From the NCBI GenBank assembly GCA_017450925.1, contig JAFSSS010000044.1, positions 1-49,209 of the forward strand: DNA of 49,209 nucleotides. Direction: 5' to 3'. The translations under genes and the position numbers were made by a program. This stretch comes from Ruminococcus sp. Lineage in GTDB: Bacteria; Bacillota; Clostridia; Oscillospirales; Ruminococcaceae. The notes under the pieces are model-generated. The model was not told the DNA's origin. It searched no databases and saw only the letters and a list, made by a program, of their open reading frames with translations. Shown in pieces: positions 49,188 through 49,209 of the stretch. Every line of letters begins with the position of its first letter. Within the stretch, counting starts at the first letter, position 1.

Positions 49188-49209
49188 ATGAAAAACACAA
49201 ATGCAAACA
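49188..49209 (+). CDS. Start of a gene cut by the window end
   Basis: ATG at 49188 with AAAAGGAG 8 bases upstream; only seven codons (MKNTNAN) are visible. The function cannot be told. Confidence 0.45.

Overview
The window reads as chromosome of a low-to-mid-GC Gram-positive anaerobe of the Bacillota, most like the Ruminococcus/Oscillospiraceae group. This rests on strong AGGAGG-type ribosome binding sites, many TTGACA-N17-TATAAT promoters, an HPr with both His15 and the regulatory Ser46, a SpoVB-like flippase - mazG - HU - rqcP gene order that echoes the Bacillus yabM-yabN-yabO locus, and an alpha/beta-type small acid-soluble spore protein. The assignment is by gene content only; no rRNA or tRNA gene is visible.

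Positions 1-24,100 are mainly housekeeping. On the minus strand lie a damaged acetyltransferase, ychF, a large FtsX-type permease with a small acidic membrane protein, a PLP aminotransferase, ptsH, and rimM-trmD. A plus-strand block (9.3-11.7 kb) holds a 66-aa protein, an APH-fold phosphotransferase and a macro-domain fusion protein. It ends at a perfect 16-bp hairpin against a minus-strand run of beta-mannosidase, MarR regulator and two half-size ABC exporters. A plus-strand run follows: purine permease, phosphoribosyltransferase, flippase, mazG, hup, rqcP. Several intergenic spaces carry dispersed repeats: a roughly 290-bp element in two copies with a 75-bp tandem triplication, and a palindromic MITE-like element of about 157 bp with a relative nearby.

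Positions 24,100-36,700 are accessory. A large serine recombinase abuts the rqcP terminator and is preceded by a DUF1016-type nuclease gene and small proteins around divergent, overlapping promoters. A palindromic operator-like cluster follows, then a nitrilase-family enzyme, a tandem block of four inverted repeats, a MATE transporter with one in-frame stop, an orphan AT-rich gene, an aldo-keto reductase, a SWIM zinc-finger protein, a complete IS5-family element and an AAA-ATPase/PD-(D/E)XK gene with one in-frame stop. The IS sits exactly in the -35/-10 spacer of what looks like that last gene's promoter.

Positions 36,700-48,900 are a defence island. A complete four-gene Wadjet-type SMC system (jetA, jetB, jetC, jetD) is driven by one promoter. 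It is followed upstream by a DUF4143 ATPase, a zeta-toxin-like kinase with a small upstream partner, a spore protein gene and the wreck of an IS66 transposase. The Wadjet operon is the main biological system here: an SMC-kleisin-KITE complex with a TOPRIM nuclease, a type known to act against plasmids. I found nothing that I can call an entirely new system. The least explained features are the four-hairpin block at 28.8 kb, the operator cluster at 27.8 kb, and the fossil reading frame and micro-ORF just downstream of jetD.
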